Assembly: GCF_023700745.1 (NCBI RefSeq)
Contig: NZ_JAMPYG010000001.1
Coordinates: forward strand, 186,001-250,000
Length of the DNA: 64,000 nucleotides
Direction: 5' to 3'
Source: Rhodoferax sp.
Lineage (GTDB): Bacteria > Pseudomonadota > Gammaproteobacteria > Burkholderiales > Burkholderiaceae_C
A program made the position numbers and the translations under genes. The notes beneath the pieces are model-generated. The model did no database searches and was not told the origin of the DNA. It worked only from the letters and a program-made list of their open reading frames with translations. Shown one piece after another: positions 38,953-49,183 of the stretch. Numbering within the stretch: position 1 is the first letter of the stretch; every line of letters begins with the position of its first letter.

Positions 38953-38955
38953 CCC

Positions 38956-41900
38956 ATGGCTACAGTCACACTTGGCATCAAGGTCGATGAATCTCTCCGA
39001 ACACGCATCAAGGAAGCCGCCAGCGTGCAGGGAAAAACTCCGCACTGGCTCATCAAGCAGGCGGTCATGCAGTACGTGGAGAGCGTCGAGCGGGGCCCGT
39101 TGCCAGCGCTTGCAGGTTTAGGTGCAACCCACCCTGCTGATGCCCCTGAGCCGGATGAAACCGACGAGCCGACCACACCCGTCGCAACCCCATTTTCTGC
39201 GCCGCAACCCTTTCTGGACTGGGCACAAAACGTGCTGCCGCAGACCGACATGCGCGCCGCCATCACCGCTGCCTGGCACCGCCCCGAACCCGAGTGTTTG
39301 CCGATGCTGGTGCAACTGGCCCATGTGTCCGACCCGGTCCAGCGCAAAGCCATAGAAACCGTGGCGGCCCGGCTGGTGGAAGGCCTGCGCAGCAACAAGG
39401 ACAGCGGCGGGGTGGAGGCGCTGGTGCAGGAGTTTTCACTCTCCAGCCAGGAAGGCGTGGCGCTGATGTGCATGGCCGAAGCGCTGTTGCGCATCCCGGA
39501 CAACGCCACCCGCGACGCGCTGATTCGCGACAAGATCAGCCATGGCGACTGGCATTCGCATCTGGGCAACTCACCCTCGATGTTCGTCAATGCTGCCGTC
39601 TGGGGCCTGATGTTGACTGGCAAACTCACCGCCACCGCCAGCGAAAAAAGCATGGCCAGCGCACTGACGCGTCTGATCGGCAAGGGTGGCGAGCCGTTGA
39701 TCCGCCAGGGTGTGCACCGTGCCATGAAGCTCATGGGCGAGCAATTTGTCACCGGACAAACCATCTCCGAAGCGCTGGCCAACAGCCGACCGCTGGAGAA
39801 AAAGGGCTTTCGCTACTCCTACGACATGTTGGGCGAAGCGGCCACCACCGAGCTGGACGCCGAGCGCTATGTGGCGTCCTACGAGCAGTCGATTCGCGCC
39901 ATTGGCATGGCCTCGAACGGCCGCGGTATTTTTGAAGGGCCGGGTATTTCGGTCAAACTCTCCGCCTTGCATACACGCTACAGCCGCGCCCAGCGCGACC
40001 GCGTCATGGGCGAATTGCTGCCGCGCCTGACCAAACTGGCCCTGCTGGCGCGCCAGTACGACATTGCCATCAACATCGACGCTGAAGAATCCGACCGGCT
40101 GGAGCTGTCGCTGGACCTGCTGGAAAGCCTGTGTTTTGACCCCCGGCTCAAAGGCTGGAACGGCATTGGCTTTGTGGTGCAGGCTTACCTCAAGCGTTGC
40201 CCCTTCGTGATCGACCATGTGATCGATCTGGCCCGGCGTAGCGGCCATCGGCTGATGATCCGGCTGGTCAAGGGTGCGTATTGGGATGCCGAAATCAAAC
40301 GTGCGCAACTCGATGGCCTGGACGGCTATCCGGTGTACACGCGCAAGGCCCATACCGACGTGGCTTACCTGGCCTGCGCGCGTAAATTGCTGGCCGTTCC
40401 GGATGCGGTGTACCCGCAATTTGCCACCCACAATGCGCAGACCGTGGCCTCCATCTACCAAATGGCAGGTCAAAACTATTACGCCGGTCAGTACGAGTTC
40501 CAGTGCCTGCACGGCATGGGCGAGCCGCTCTACGAACAGGTGACAGGTACCGTGGCAAACGGCAAACTGGGCCGCCCGTGCCGCATTTATGCGCCGGTGG
40601 GAACGCATGAGACGCTGCTTGCCTACCTGGTGCGCCGATTGCTGGAAAACGGTTCCAACTCTTCCTTTGTCAACCGCATTGGCGACCCCAAGATCAAAGT
40701 CGATGAACTGGTGGCCGACCCGGTGGGTGAAGCGCAGGCCATCGAGGCGCAGACCGGCCAGCTTGGCGCACCGCATCCCAAAATTGCCCTGCCACGGCAG
40801 ATGTTTGCCGAGTTGGGTGCCCAGTCACGGCTGAACTCTTCCGGTCTGAACCTGGCCAATGAACAGCAACTGGCCTCACTGGCTGCTGGCTTGCTGCGCA
40901 GCACGCAAACCAGCTACGCCGCTGCGGCCACCGTGGCTGAGGTGGCGCCCGTGAATCCGCAAACGGCTGAGACTGACGGCTGGCAAGCCGTGCTCAACCC
41001 GGCAGACACGCGCGATGTGGTGGGCTGGGTGCGCCCGGCCAGCGCCAGCGAGGTGAACCTGGCAGCGAGCCGGGCAGACCATGCCACGCAAATCTGGCAG
41101 GTCACACCGCCGCAGGAGCGCGCCGCCTGTCTGAAGCGTGCGGCTGACTTGCTTGCGCAACGCATGCAAAGCATTCTGGGCCTGATCGTGCGCGAGGCGG
41201 GCAAATCTTTGCCCAACGCGGTGTCCGAAGTGCGCGAGGCAGTGGACTTCCTGCGTTATTACGCGGCCCAGGCTGAAGCCACATTTGACAACCAGACGCA
41301 TCGGCCCCTGGGCGTGGTACTGTGCATCAGTCCGTGGAATTTTCCGCTGGCCATTTTTGCCGGTCAGGTGGCGGCAGCGCTGGCCAGCGGCAACTGCGTG
41401 CTGGCCAAACCGGCCGAACAAACGCCGCTGGTGGCTGATGTGATGGTCAAGCTGCTGCACGAAGCCGGCGTGCCACAGGATGCGGTGCAACTGGTGCCCG
41501 GCACCGGCGATGTGGTGGGCGCCGCGCTGGTGGCGCACCCGCTGGTGGCGGGTGTGATGTTTACCGGCTCGACCGAGGTGGCGCGCCTGATTGCGCAAAC
41601 TCTGTCACAGCGTCTGAGCCTGCAGGGCCGCAACATTCCGCTGATTGCCGAGACCGGTGGCCAGAATGCCATGGTGGTCGATTCATCGGCGCTGGCCGAG
41701 CAGGTGGTGGGCGACGTGTTGTCGTCGGCCTTTGATTCGGCCGGCCAGCGCTGCTCGGCCTTGCGCCTGTTGTGCGTTCAGGAAGACGTGGCCGAGCGGG
41801 TGCTGGACATGATCAAACAGGCCATGCGCGAGTGGGTGATGGGTAACCCGGACCGCATGCACACCGACATCGGACCAGTGATCAACGAAGACGCACGGGT

Positions 41901-43041
41901 ACAAATTGAACGGCATATTGCCCGCATGCAGGCCGACGGCCAGGTCGTGACACGCATGGCGCGCGACGAAAGCGCCGGTCAAGGCCATTTTGTGATGCCC
42001 ACGTTGATTGAAATTGACGGTATTGAACGCCTGCAGCGCGAGGTGTTCGGCCCGGTACTGCATGTGCTGCGCTACCAGCGTGACGAGCTTGACAAGGTGC
42101 TCGATGCCATCAACGCCACCGGCTACGGCCTGACCTTTGGCGTGCACAGCCGCATTGATGAAACCATTGCCCAGGTGACCAAAAAGGTGCTGGCTGGCAA
42201 TATTTACGTGAACCGCAACGTCATCGGGGCCGTGGTGGGCGTGCAGCCGTTTGGCGGCATGGGCCTGTCTGGCACCGGACCCAAGGCGGGTGGACCGCTG
42301 TATTTGTACCGTTTGTTGCAGGCCGACGAGGCGCAGAACAACCCGGCGCTCACCGCACTGGCAGACTCGCCCGCTTGCCGCCTGCTGGTCCCCGCAAGCA
42401 CCGAGCGCCAACAAGCCGAGCCCGCCAGCCTGCAAGCCCTGGCGTTTTTATTGGAAAGCCTGCAGGGACTGGCCCTGGTGGCGCCTTTGGGCGAGTTAGG
42501 CCATTTTGAAGCGGTGCAAGCTACCGCCGCCTGTGAAGCCTACCTGGCCTGCACCGTGCTGGGTCAATCTTTCCGGCTGCCAGGTCCGACGGGTGAATCA
42601 AACCGTTACCAACTGCAGCCGCGCGGCGCGGTCTGGGTCGTCCCGCGCACCGCGCTTGGATTTGTCAATCAATTGGCGGCGACCCTGGCCAGCGGCAACA
42701 CCTGCTGGCTTGAGACCCCGGCCGCGGACAGCGCTGTGGCGCGTTTGCTCAACACACTGCCTGCTGAGGTCAAATCGTTTGTGCGGTTATGCAGCGCCGG
42801 GCAATTGCACGGTGAAGTCCATTTGAGTGCCTTGTTGTTCGAAGGTGATGGCGATGCCTTGCAGGCCCTGTCGCTTCAGGTGGCGCAACGGGTAGGCGCC
42901 ATCGTGCGCATTGAAAGCCTGTCATCCGCGCAATTGGCTGCGGGTGCAAACTATGATCTGAGTGCCTTGATGCACGAACAAAGCATCAGTACCAACACGG
43001 CGGCGGCCGGCGGTAATGCGCAGCTGATGACCATGGGCTGA
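38956..43041 (+). CDS. putA: Trifunctional proline dehydrogenase / P5C dehydrogenase / regulator
   Basis: Oxidises proline to glutamate in two steps and represses its own gene. This 1361-residue protein has an N-terminal ribbon-helix-helix domain (about 1-45, TVTLGIKVDESLRTRIKEAA), a flavin-dependent proline dehydrogenase barrel (about 230-590, ending in DEAESDRLELS- and RLVKGAYWDAE-type motifs), an aldehyde dehydrogenase domain with Glu899 and Cys933 (SAGQRCSAL), and a C-terminal domain that matches the long PutA form. A Pro/Thr-rich linker (about 55-75) follows the DNA-binding domain. No ribosome site is seen, as operator-like sites occupy that place. Confidence 0.96.
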   Translation: MATVTLGIKVDESLRTRIKEAASVQGKTPHWLIKQAVMQYVESVERGPLPALAGLGATHPADAPEPDETDEPTTPVATPFSAPQPFLDWAQNVLPQTDMRAAITAAWHRPEPECLPMLVQLAHVSDPVQRKAIETVAARLVEGLRSNKDSGGVEALVQEFSLSSQEGVALMCMAEALLRIPDNATRDALIRDKISHGDWHSHLGNSPSMFVNAAVWGLMLTGKLTATASEKSMASALTRLIGKGGEPLIRQGVHRAMKLMGEQFVTGQTISEALANSRPLEKKGFRYSYDMLGEAATTELDAERYVASYEQSIRAIGMASNGRGIFEGPGISVKLSALHTRYSRAQRDRVMGELLPRLTKLALLARQYDIAINIDAEESDRLELSLDLLESLCFDPRLKGWNGIGFVVQAYLKRCPFVIDHVIDLARRSGHRLMIRLVKGAYWDAEIKRAQLDGLDGYPVYTRKAHTDVAYLACARKLLAVPDAVYPQFATHNAQTVASIYQMAGQNYYAGQYEFQCLHGMGEPLYEQVTGTVANGKLGRPCRIYAPVGTHETLLAYLVRRLLENGSNSSFVNRIGDPKIKVDELVADPVGEAQAIEAQTGQLGAPHPKIALPRQMFAELGAQSRLNSSGLNLANEQQLASLAAGLLRSTQTSYAAAATVAEVAPVNPQTAETDGWQAVLNPADTRDVVGWVRPASASEVNLAASRADHATQIWQVTPPQERAACLKRAADLLAQRMQSILGLIVREAGKSLPNAVSEVREAVDFLRYYAAQAEATFDNQTHRPLGVVLCISPWNFPLAIFAGQVAAALASGNCVLAKPAEQTPLVADVMVKLLHEAGVPQDAVQLVPGTGDVVGAALVAHPLVAGVMFTGSTEVARLIAQTLSQRLSLQGRNIPLIAETGGQNAMVVDSSALAEQVVGDVLSSAFDSAGQRCSALRLLCVQEDVAERVLDMIKQAMREWVMGNPDRMHTDIGPVINEDARVQIERHIARMQADGQVVTRMARDESAGQGHFVMPTLIEIDGIERLQREVFGPVLHVLRYQRDELDKVLDAINATGYGLTFGVHSRIDETIAQVTKKVLAGNIYVNRNVIGAVVGVQPFGGMGLSGTGPKAGGPLYLYRLLQADEAQNNPALTALADSPACRLLVPASTERQQAEPASLQALAFLLESLQGLALVAPLGELGHFEAVQATAACEAYLACTVLGQSFRLPGPTGESNRYQLQPRGAVWVVPRTALGFVNQLAATLASGNTCWLETPAADSAVARLLNTLPAEVKSFVRLCSAGQLHGEVHLSALLFEGDGDALQALSLQVAQRVGAIVRIESLSSAQLAAGANYDLSALMHEQSISTNTAAAGGNAQLMTMG

Positions 43042-43064
43042 TTTTTATAAAAAAGGAGACATTG

Positions 43065-43088
43065 ATGACTTTCAAGACACCGCCATGA
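43065..43088 (+). other. Possible seven-codon upstream ORF
   Basis: AAGGAG at 43053-43058 is followed at correct spacing by ATG and seven sense codons (MTFKTPP), then TGA. The stop overlaps an ATG at 43085 that opens a longer frame into the binding protein gene. It may be a leader peptide or chance. Confidence 0.3.
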
Positions 43089-43144
43089 GGCATGGGTTTA
43101 ACCGCAAGCTGGCTCACAAACATTCACCTTTTCAGGAAACCCCT

Positions 43145-44278
43145 ATGAAACTTACCTCCACCCTTTTGCCCTTGATGGGCGCGCTGACCCTGGCCTTTGC
43201 CAGCCAGGCTTATGCCCAGGAACAAACCGTCGTGATCGGCCTGACCGGTCCCTTGTCGGGCTCCAACGCCTTTGCCGGCAAGGACAACGAGAACGGCGTG
43301 CGCCTGGCCGTTGATGACCTCAACAGCAAGAAGATCACGGTCGGCGGCAAAACGCTTAAATTTGTACTGCAATCCGAAGATGACCAATGCGACCCCAAAG
43401 CCGGTGTGCAGGTTGCGCAAAAATTTGTCGATGGCGGCGTCAAGTTCGTCATGGGCCCCTATTGCTCGGGTGTGGCGGTTCCGGCCTCGCGGATTTATAA
43501 CGAGGGTGGCGCCATGATGTCCACCGTTGGCACCAACCCCAAAGTCACCCTGGGTGGCTACAAAAATCTGTTTCGAATCATTGCCAGCGACAACCAGATT
43601 GGCACCGGCATGGCCAGCTATGCAGCCAATGTGCTGAAGGTCAAATCAGTGGCGGTGATTGACGACCGCACCGCTTTTGGCCAGGGCGTGGCTCAGGAGT
43701 TCACCAAGGAAGCCAAGCGCTTGGGACTCAATGTCGTCGGACAGGAGTTCACCACGGACAAGGCGACGGACTTCACCTCCATCCTGACCACCCTCAAGGC
43801 CAAAAATCCGGACGCCATTTTCTTTGGCGGCTACGCCCCTCAAGCTGCACCCATGACACGGCAGATGAAGCAACTCGCTGTCAAAGCCAAGTTGCTCGGC
43901 GGTGACACCCTGTGCAGCCCCGAAATGGGCAAGCTCGCGGGCGATGCAGTCAATGACGTGGTGTTCTGTGCGCAGGGCGGCTCCATCCTGGAAAAGACGG
44001 CCGCTGGCCCGGCTTTCAAAGCCAAGTACAAGCAACGTTACAACCAGGATGCCGACGTGTATGCCGCGCCGTTTTATGACCAGACCATGTTCATCGGGGA
44101 GTCGATCCAGAAAGCCGGCTCACTGGACCCGGACAAAGTGGGCGCCGTCATCTACAAAGGCAGTTACAAGGGCATCATGGGCACCTATGCCTATGACGAC
44201 AAAGGCAATATGAAGCAGGCCCCGATCACGGTCTACACCTTCAAAAACGCAACTTTGGTGCCGCTGGCAAGTTATTGA
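43145..44278 (+). CDS. Branched-chain amino acid ABC transporter substrate-binding protein
   Basis: A 377-residue periplasmic binding protein of the LivJ/LivK type. The signal peptide (MKLTSTLLPLMGALTLAFAS, cleaved after QAYA) is followed by VVIGLTGPLSGSNAFAGKDNENGVRLAVDDLN. The signal peptide and AGGAAA before 43145 select this start over an ATG at 43085. The permease and ATPase genes are not adjacent. Its place directly after putA suggests amino acid uptake linked to catabolism, but the ligand is unknown. Confidence 0.9.
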   Translation: MKLTSTLLPLMGALTLAFASQAYAQEQTVVIGLTGPLSGSNAFAGKDNENGVRLAVDDLNSKKITVGGKTLKFVLQSEDDQCDPKAGVQVAQKFVDGGVKFVMGPYCSGVAVPASRIYNEGGAMMSTVGTNPKVTLGGYKNLFRIIASDNQIGTGMASYAANVLKVKSVAVIDDRTAFGQGVAQEFTKEAKRLGLNVVGQEFTTDKATDFTSILTTLKAKNPDAIFFGGYAPQAAPMTRQMKQLAVKAKLLGGDTLCSPEMGKLAGDAVNDVVFCAQGGSILEKTAAGPAFKAKYKQRYNQDADVYAAPFYDQTMFIGESIQKAGSLDPDKVGAVIYKGSYKGIMGTYAYDDKGNMKQAPITVYTFKNATLVPLASY

Positions 44279-44290
44279 ACGGGCTCCTCT

Positions 44291-44355
44291 GTAGGAGTCG
44301 CGCCCTCGCGAAGATGGCTGTTTGAATTCATTCGCGGCGAAGGCCCCGCTCCCAC
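44291..44355. repeat. REP-like units, locus 11
   Basis: 44291-44312 plus has head GTAGGA and a distinct stem TCGCG/CGCGA with loop CCCT. 44332-44355 minus is GCGGCG/CCCCGC type with one mismatch. They lie between the convergent binding protein gene and amrS. No further unit is seen to the right in this window. Confidence 0.7.
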
Positions 44356-44388
44356 AGGGAGGGCTGATCAGATGACACGGTCAACTCA

Positions 44389-45464
<1,076 letters not shown>

Positions 45465-45468
<4 letters not shown>

Positions 45469-46052
45469 GATGTTGGCTCGCTTTCCTTGAACTTGCTTAC
45501 CGTGTAGCGCTGCAGCCGGACCTCGGCTGCCCAGAAATCGGGCGCCAGCCCGGCCTTGTGTTTGAGGTGGGCCATGAATTGGCGGGTGTCGGGCAATTGC
45601 TTCCAGACCTGTGGCAAAAACGTGCTGCGGTAACGTCCGAACTCAAACACCAAGCCATCCACGCCCGGTCGCAGCTGCGCCAGCGCATCGGATTCGGAGG
45701 CAAACGGCAGGGGCTGCATCTCAGACAGCACCGAGACATCCACAGTGGTGATCTCAAGCTCCATCCGGGTCAGCGGGGCAAAGCGCGGATCATGCAGGGC
45801 GGCGGCAATGGCGTTGGCCTGGATGTCGGCCATGAGCGGCCGGTGCGCCTGCAGCGAGCCGATACAGCCGCGCAGTTGCCCCTGCTGGTTCAGGGTGACA
45901 AAACTGGCCCCTGGGGCTTGCAGCACATCGGTCGCCTGGCCGGCTGGCTCAGGCTGTGCCACCGCTTGCCCCAGCTCGTTTGCGATGGCCGCGCGGGCGA
46001 TCTGCAGCAGCAATTGGCCGGGCAGACTTGCTAACGCGGGTTCAGTGCGCAT
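45465..46052 (-). CDS. amrA: AmmeMemoRadiSam system protein A (AMMECR1 family)
   Basis: A 195-residue protein of the AMMECR1 family. The most conserved hexapeptide LRGCIG appears in QGQLRGCIGSL, followed by the helical region with AIAAALHDPRFAPL and LEITTVDVSVLSEM. The start at 46052 (MRTEPALASLPGQ) is chosen; it overlaps the end of amrB by 11 bases. The function is unknown in all organisms. It lies between amrB and amrS. Confidence 0.92.
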
Positions 46053-46866
46053 GTCGTTCTGCCGGAGTGAAGGCCAGCGCCGCATAACCCACCACGCGCC
46101 CCTTGTCACCCGCGGTGTCACCCGAATTGCACAGCCCCAGCAGATGCGGCTGCAAGTGATGGTGTCGGGCTGCCAGCAGCAGGCCATTGACCGGAGTGGC
46201 GCCACAAGCCTGCTGGTGGTTCAGTGTGGGCACCAGCTGCAGCACGGCCTGCACCGTCGAGCTATCCATCGCCTGCGCTGTGGCGTAAGGCAAGAAGTGC
46301 GACAGGTCGGAGCTGATCACGATCACTGTCTCGTCGCCGCCCCAGAGCGCCTCCAGCACCTGGGCCACCTCTGCTGGCGTGGCGTCGCCCACCGCCAGCG
46401 GCAGCAGTTTGAAGTCATCCAGCGCCAATTGCAAAAAAGGCAATTGCACCTCCAGCGAGTGTTCCTGCGCGTGGGCAGCCGGGCTCACCACCACCTGGGA
46501 CAGCGGGCGGATGGCCGCTACCGCGTCCTGGTCGATTTCTATCTCACCCAAAGGCGTGGCAAAAAAATCGGCGCCAGGCAAAGCCAGACCGCGTACCGGC
46601 ACCCGGTGTACCGGCCCCAGCAAGACCACACGCCGGATTTTCTGACGCATGCTGGCAAGTTGGGCATAGGCCTGCGCCGCGGTGGCACCGGAGTAGATGT
46701 AGCCCGCGTGGGGCACGATCAGGGCTTTGGGGGCGGACGCGGCAGCGTCAGCACTTGCAGCGCCCGGTTTGGCAGCAGCCAGCATGGCCAGCACGTCGTG
46801 CAACAGGGTCTGGCTGCGGCCCGGGTAAAAGGCCACGGCGACGGCGGGGGGACGGACTTGGTGCAT
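46042..46866 (-). CDS. amrB: AmmeMemoRadiSam system protein B (MEMO1 family)
   Basis: A 274-residue protein of the MEMO family, related in fold to non-heme iron dioxygenases. The conserved metal-site residues are present: His in VPHAGYIYSG, His in GPVHRVPV, Asp and His in SSDLSHFLPY and Cys in ACGATPVNGL. Human MEMO1 binds metal ions in this site. The start at 46866 is preceded by AAAGGA. It is first in the three-gene operon. A structured non-coding stretch lies upstream. Confidence 0.92.
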   Translation of the reverse strand: MHQVRPPAVAVAFYPGRSQTLLHDVLAMLAAAKPGAASADAAASAPKALIVPHAGYIYSGATAAQAYAQLASMRQKIRRVVLLGPVHRVPVRGLALPGADFFATPLGEIEIDQDAVAAIRPLSQVVVSPAAHAQEHSLEVQLPFLQLALDDFKLLPLAVGDATPAEVAQVLEALWGGDETVIVISSDLSHFLPYATAQAMDSSTVQAVLQLVPTLNHQQACGATPVNGLLLAARHHHLQPHLLGLCNSGDTAGDKGRVVGYAALAFTPAERHAH

Positions 46867-46991
46867 TTGAATTTCCTTTGGCCAAAGATGACTTTCTTGC
46901 TTCGTCATATTGGGTTGGCTGAGCACAAAACAATACAAATTCTGTGGTAAAGAACTCGTCACTTGCCTGATTATTCGCAGCGCCTTGCTCA

Positions 46992-47056
46992 AATGCCCTG
47001 AACGACCCTCGTCCAAAGCGAGGGGCATTCAGAGAGGGGCTGTCTCAGAAAACGGA
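46992..47056. other. Structured intergenic segment with IS-end-like sequence
   Basis: A stem-loop pairs 46998-47011 with 47019-47032 (CTGAA and CCCTCG arms with a 3-base internal loop). It is followed by GGGGCTGTCTCAGAAAACGG at 47037-47056, which recalls the terminal repeats of some insertion sequences. No transposase remains are seen in the 235-base gap between amrB and the TauE gene. Confidence 0.35.
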
Positions 47057-47101
47057 AAATAAAGCACGCCAAGCCCAAAAAACCGTTGCTCTTGAACAGC
47101 G

Positions 47102-47884
47102 TCAGACCAGGCCGGCCATCAAACCAACACCGATCAGCAGCATTGCCACAGCCACCACGATCTGCACCGTGCGCAGGGTCACTTTTTGAAGCATGCGCTT
47201 GCCCATGAAGGAACCAATGAAAGCGCAGATTGTGCCCACCGCAACTGGCACAAGTAGTTCCTGTGACTGGGCCAAGTTGCTCGCCATGAAACTAGCGCTA
47301 TAAACCACCAGTCGCGCAGCATCAACGATGACAGCTGAAACCACGCCTGTAGCGACGAACGCCTCTTTCGATAGGCCACTTTTCAACAGGAAGGCTGAGC
47401 GCAGTGCACCTTGGTTCCCTGACAGGCCGCCGAAGAAACCGGACAGCGCGCCTCCCAGCGGCAGCCAACTCGGCGGGAACGCCAGCGCTTGAAAGCGGGG
47501 TGACAACTCCAGGAGGGCGAATGCCACGATCAGGGCGCCTATGACGGCCTTGATCATGGTGATCTCGAACGTCGATCCGTCAACGGTGTAACTCGCAATG
47601 ACCGGCATCTTGTCAAACAGAGGAATGAGACTTGCCCCCGCCAAGGCGGCGATAGCGGCAGGCCCACTGAAGCGGGCTACGACCCGCCAGTCAGCCTGCT
47701 TGGCCATCAAGCCGAACTTGAAAATGTTGTTGGCGAAATGCACGACAGCGGTGGCTGCGATAGCCAGTGACAAGGGGAAGAACAGCGCGAAAACCGGCAT
47801 CAGAACTGTCCCAAGGCCAAAGCCTGAAAAAAGTGTCAGGCCAGAGACCAATAGGGCCGAGACGCCAATCAAGACAAGTTCCAT
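47102..47884 (-). CDS. TSUP family (TauE/SafE) sulfite exporter-like membrane protein
   Basis: A 260-residue inner membrane protein with about eight hydrophobic helices in two halves. GFGLGTVLMPVFALFFPLSLAI and the second-half GGALSGFFGGLSGNQGALRSAF are the family repeats. Members export sulfite, sulfoacetate or related anions; the substrate is unknown here. AAGGA stands before the ATG. It is divergent from chrA, with a palindrome between the two genes, so both may be controlled by the same regulator. Confidence 0.87.
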   Translation of the reverse strand: MELVLIGVSALLVSGLTLFSGFGLGTVLMPVFALFFPLSLAIAATAVVHFANNIFKFGLMAKQADWRVVARFSGPAAIAALAGASLIPLFDKMPVIASYTVDGSTFEITMIKAVIGALIVAFALLELSPRFQALAFPPSWLPLGGALSGFFGGLSGNQGALRSAFLLKSGLSKEAFVATGVVSAVIVDAARLVVYSASFMASNLAQSQELLVPVAVGTICAFIGSFMGKRMLQKVTLRTVQIVVAVAMLLIGVGLMAGLV

Positions 47885-47900
47885 TTGTGATCCTTCATCA

Positions 47901-47934
47901 AATAATCGAATTTCAGTATCGACATTCGATTATT
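47901..47934. promoter_or_regulatory. Perfect inverted repeat between tauE-like gene and chrA
   Basis: AATAATCGAA (47901-47910) and TTCGATTATT (47925-47934) are exact reverse complements with 14 bases between. The site lies in the 83-base gap of the divergent pair and is a candidate operator for the PadR-type regulator encoded after chrA. Confidence 0.5.
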
Positions 47935-47967
47935 ATCAACCGATCCCAATTGAAATCAAAAAAAACC

Positions 47968-49173
47968 ATGACCAACCCGCACACTGGCAACTGCAGCCCC
48001 TGGTCTGTTTTTTTCATCTTTCTGCGCCTCGGGCTGACCTCTTTCGGCGGCCCCATCGCGCACTTGGGCTACTTTCGCGATGAGTTCGTCACCCGGCGGC
48101 GCTGGTTGTCCGAGCGCAGCTATGCGGATTTGGTCGCGCTGTGCCAATTCCTGCCGGGGCCTGCAAGCAGCCAGGTCGGCATCGCCTTGGGTCTGTCCCG
48201 GTCGGGCTACGCCGGGGCACTGGCTGCCTGGGCAGGCTTCACACTGCCTTCAGCGGTTGTCCTGATCCTGTTCGCGCTGGGCATTTCCAATTTCGGCGAT
48301 GCCATATCGCCCGGAGCGCTGTACGGTCTGAAAGTGGTGGCCGTCGCAGTCGTCGTCCAAGCGGTATGGGGCATGGCACGCAACCTCTGTACTGACGTGC
48401 CGCGTGTCACCATCATGGCGATTACGGCCTGTGTCGTTCTGCTTGTGCCATCTGCATGGGGGCAGGTCGGCATCATTGCTGCCGCTGGGATCGCTGGACT
48501 GCTGTTGTTCAAGCCGATTCAGAACGGCGCACACGATCAACTGCCGCTGACGGTGAGTCATCGTGCCGGTGTGATCTGGTTGACACTGTTTTTTGCTCTG
48601 CTGATCGGTCTGCCGGTTTGGGTGCAACTGATGCCGAGTCAAACCATGGCCATGGTGGACGCCTTCTTCCGTGCCGGGTCACTGGTTTTTGGCGGGGGCC
48701 ACGTCGTGCTGCCCTTGCTGCAAGCTGAGGTCGTGCCCTCTGGTTGGGTCAGCAATGAAGCCTTCCTTACCGGGTACGGTGCTGTGCAGGCGGTGCCCGG
48801 CCCTTTGTTCACTTTCGCCTCGTTCCTCGGTGCTTCCATGAGCACCACGCCTTCGGGCTGGCTCGGCGGACTGATCTGCCTTTTGGCGATCTTTGCGCCG
48901 TCATTTCTGCTGGTCGTCGGTGCCTTGCCGTTTTGGGAGCGGCTGCGCCATAGCATGCGCACGCAAGCGGCGCTAGCCGGGGTCAATGCTGCCGTGGTCG
49001 GTCTTCTGCTGGCTGCGCTCTATCAGCCAGTATGGACGAGCGCCATTCACCAGCCGCAAGACTTCGGGCTGGCTCTGGTGGCCCTTGTCGCACTGATGTT
49101 CTGGAAACTCCCGCCCTGGTTGGTCGTCATCGGTAGCGGCGTGGTGGGCTGGCTGTTGAGTGCCGTTCTGTGA
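47968..49173 (+). CDS. chrA: Chromate transport family protein ChrA
   Basis: A 401-residue CHR-family membrane protein with two homologous halves. The first has FLRLGLTSFGGPIAHLGYFRDEF and LCQFLPGPASSQVGIALG; the second has FRAGSLVFGGGHVVLPLL and GAVQAVPGPLFTFASFLG. ChrA proteins export chromate, though many remain untested. The start at 47968 is the family-typical N terminus; the longer frame runs back into the divergent gene. The PadR-type gene follows by ten bases. Confidence 0.92.
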   Translation: MTNPHTGNCSPWSVFFIFLRLGLTSFGGPIAHLGYFRDEFVTRRRWLSERSYADLVALCQFLPGPASSQVGIALGLSRSGYAGALAAWAGFTLPSAVVLILFALGISNFGDAISPGALYGLKVVAVAVVVQAVWGMARNLCTDVPRVTIMAITACVVLLVPSAWGQVGIIAAAGIAGLLLFKPIQNGAHDQLPLTVSHRAGVIWLTLFFALLIGLPVWVQLMPSQTMAMVDAFFRAGSLVFGGGHVVLPLLQAEVVPSGWVSNEAFLTGYGAVQAVPGPLFTFASFLGASMSTTPSGWLGGLICLLAIFAPSFLLVVGALPFWERLRHSMRTQAALAGVNAAVVGLLLAALYQPVWTSAIHQPQDFGLALVALVALMFWKLPPWLVVIGSGVVGWLLSAVL

Positions 49174-49183
49174 GGCTGTAGCA

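Noticed and set aside
36437-38953. 838-codon open frame on the minus strand
   Set aside because: It is antisense to the decarboxylase gene, whose product has clear family motifs. Its translation is His/Gly/Val-rich without any recognisable domain.
39571-40776. 401-codon minus-strand frame inside putA
   Set aside because: Shadow of the proline dehydrogenase domain; composition is typical of antisense frames.
45745-46950. 401-codon plus-strand frame over amrA and amrB
   Set aside because: Antisense to two genes with conserved active-site residues; its own translation is Arg/Gln-rich with no motif.
47037-47056. Insertion sequence
   Set aside because: Only a terminus-like stretch is visible, with no transposase frame and no matching second end within reach.
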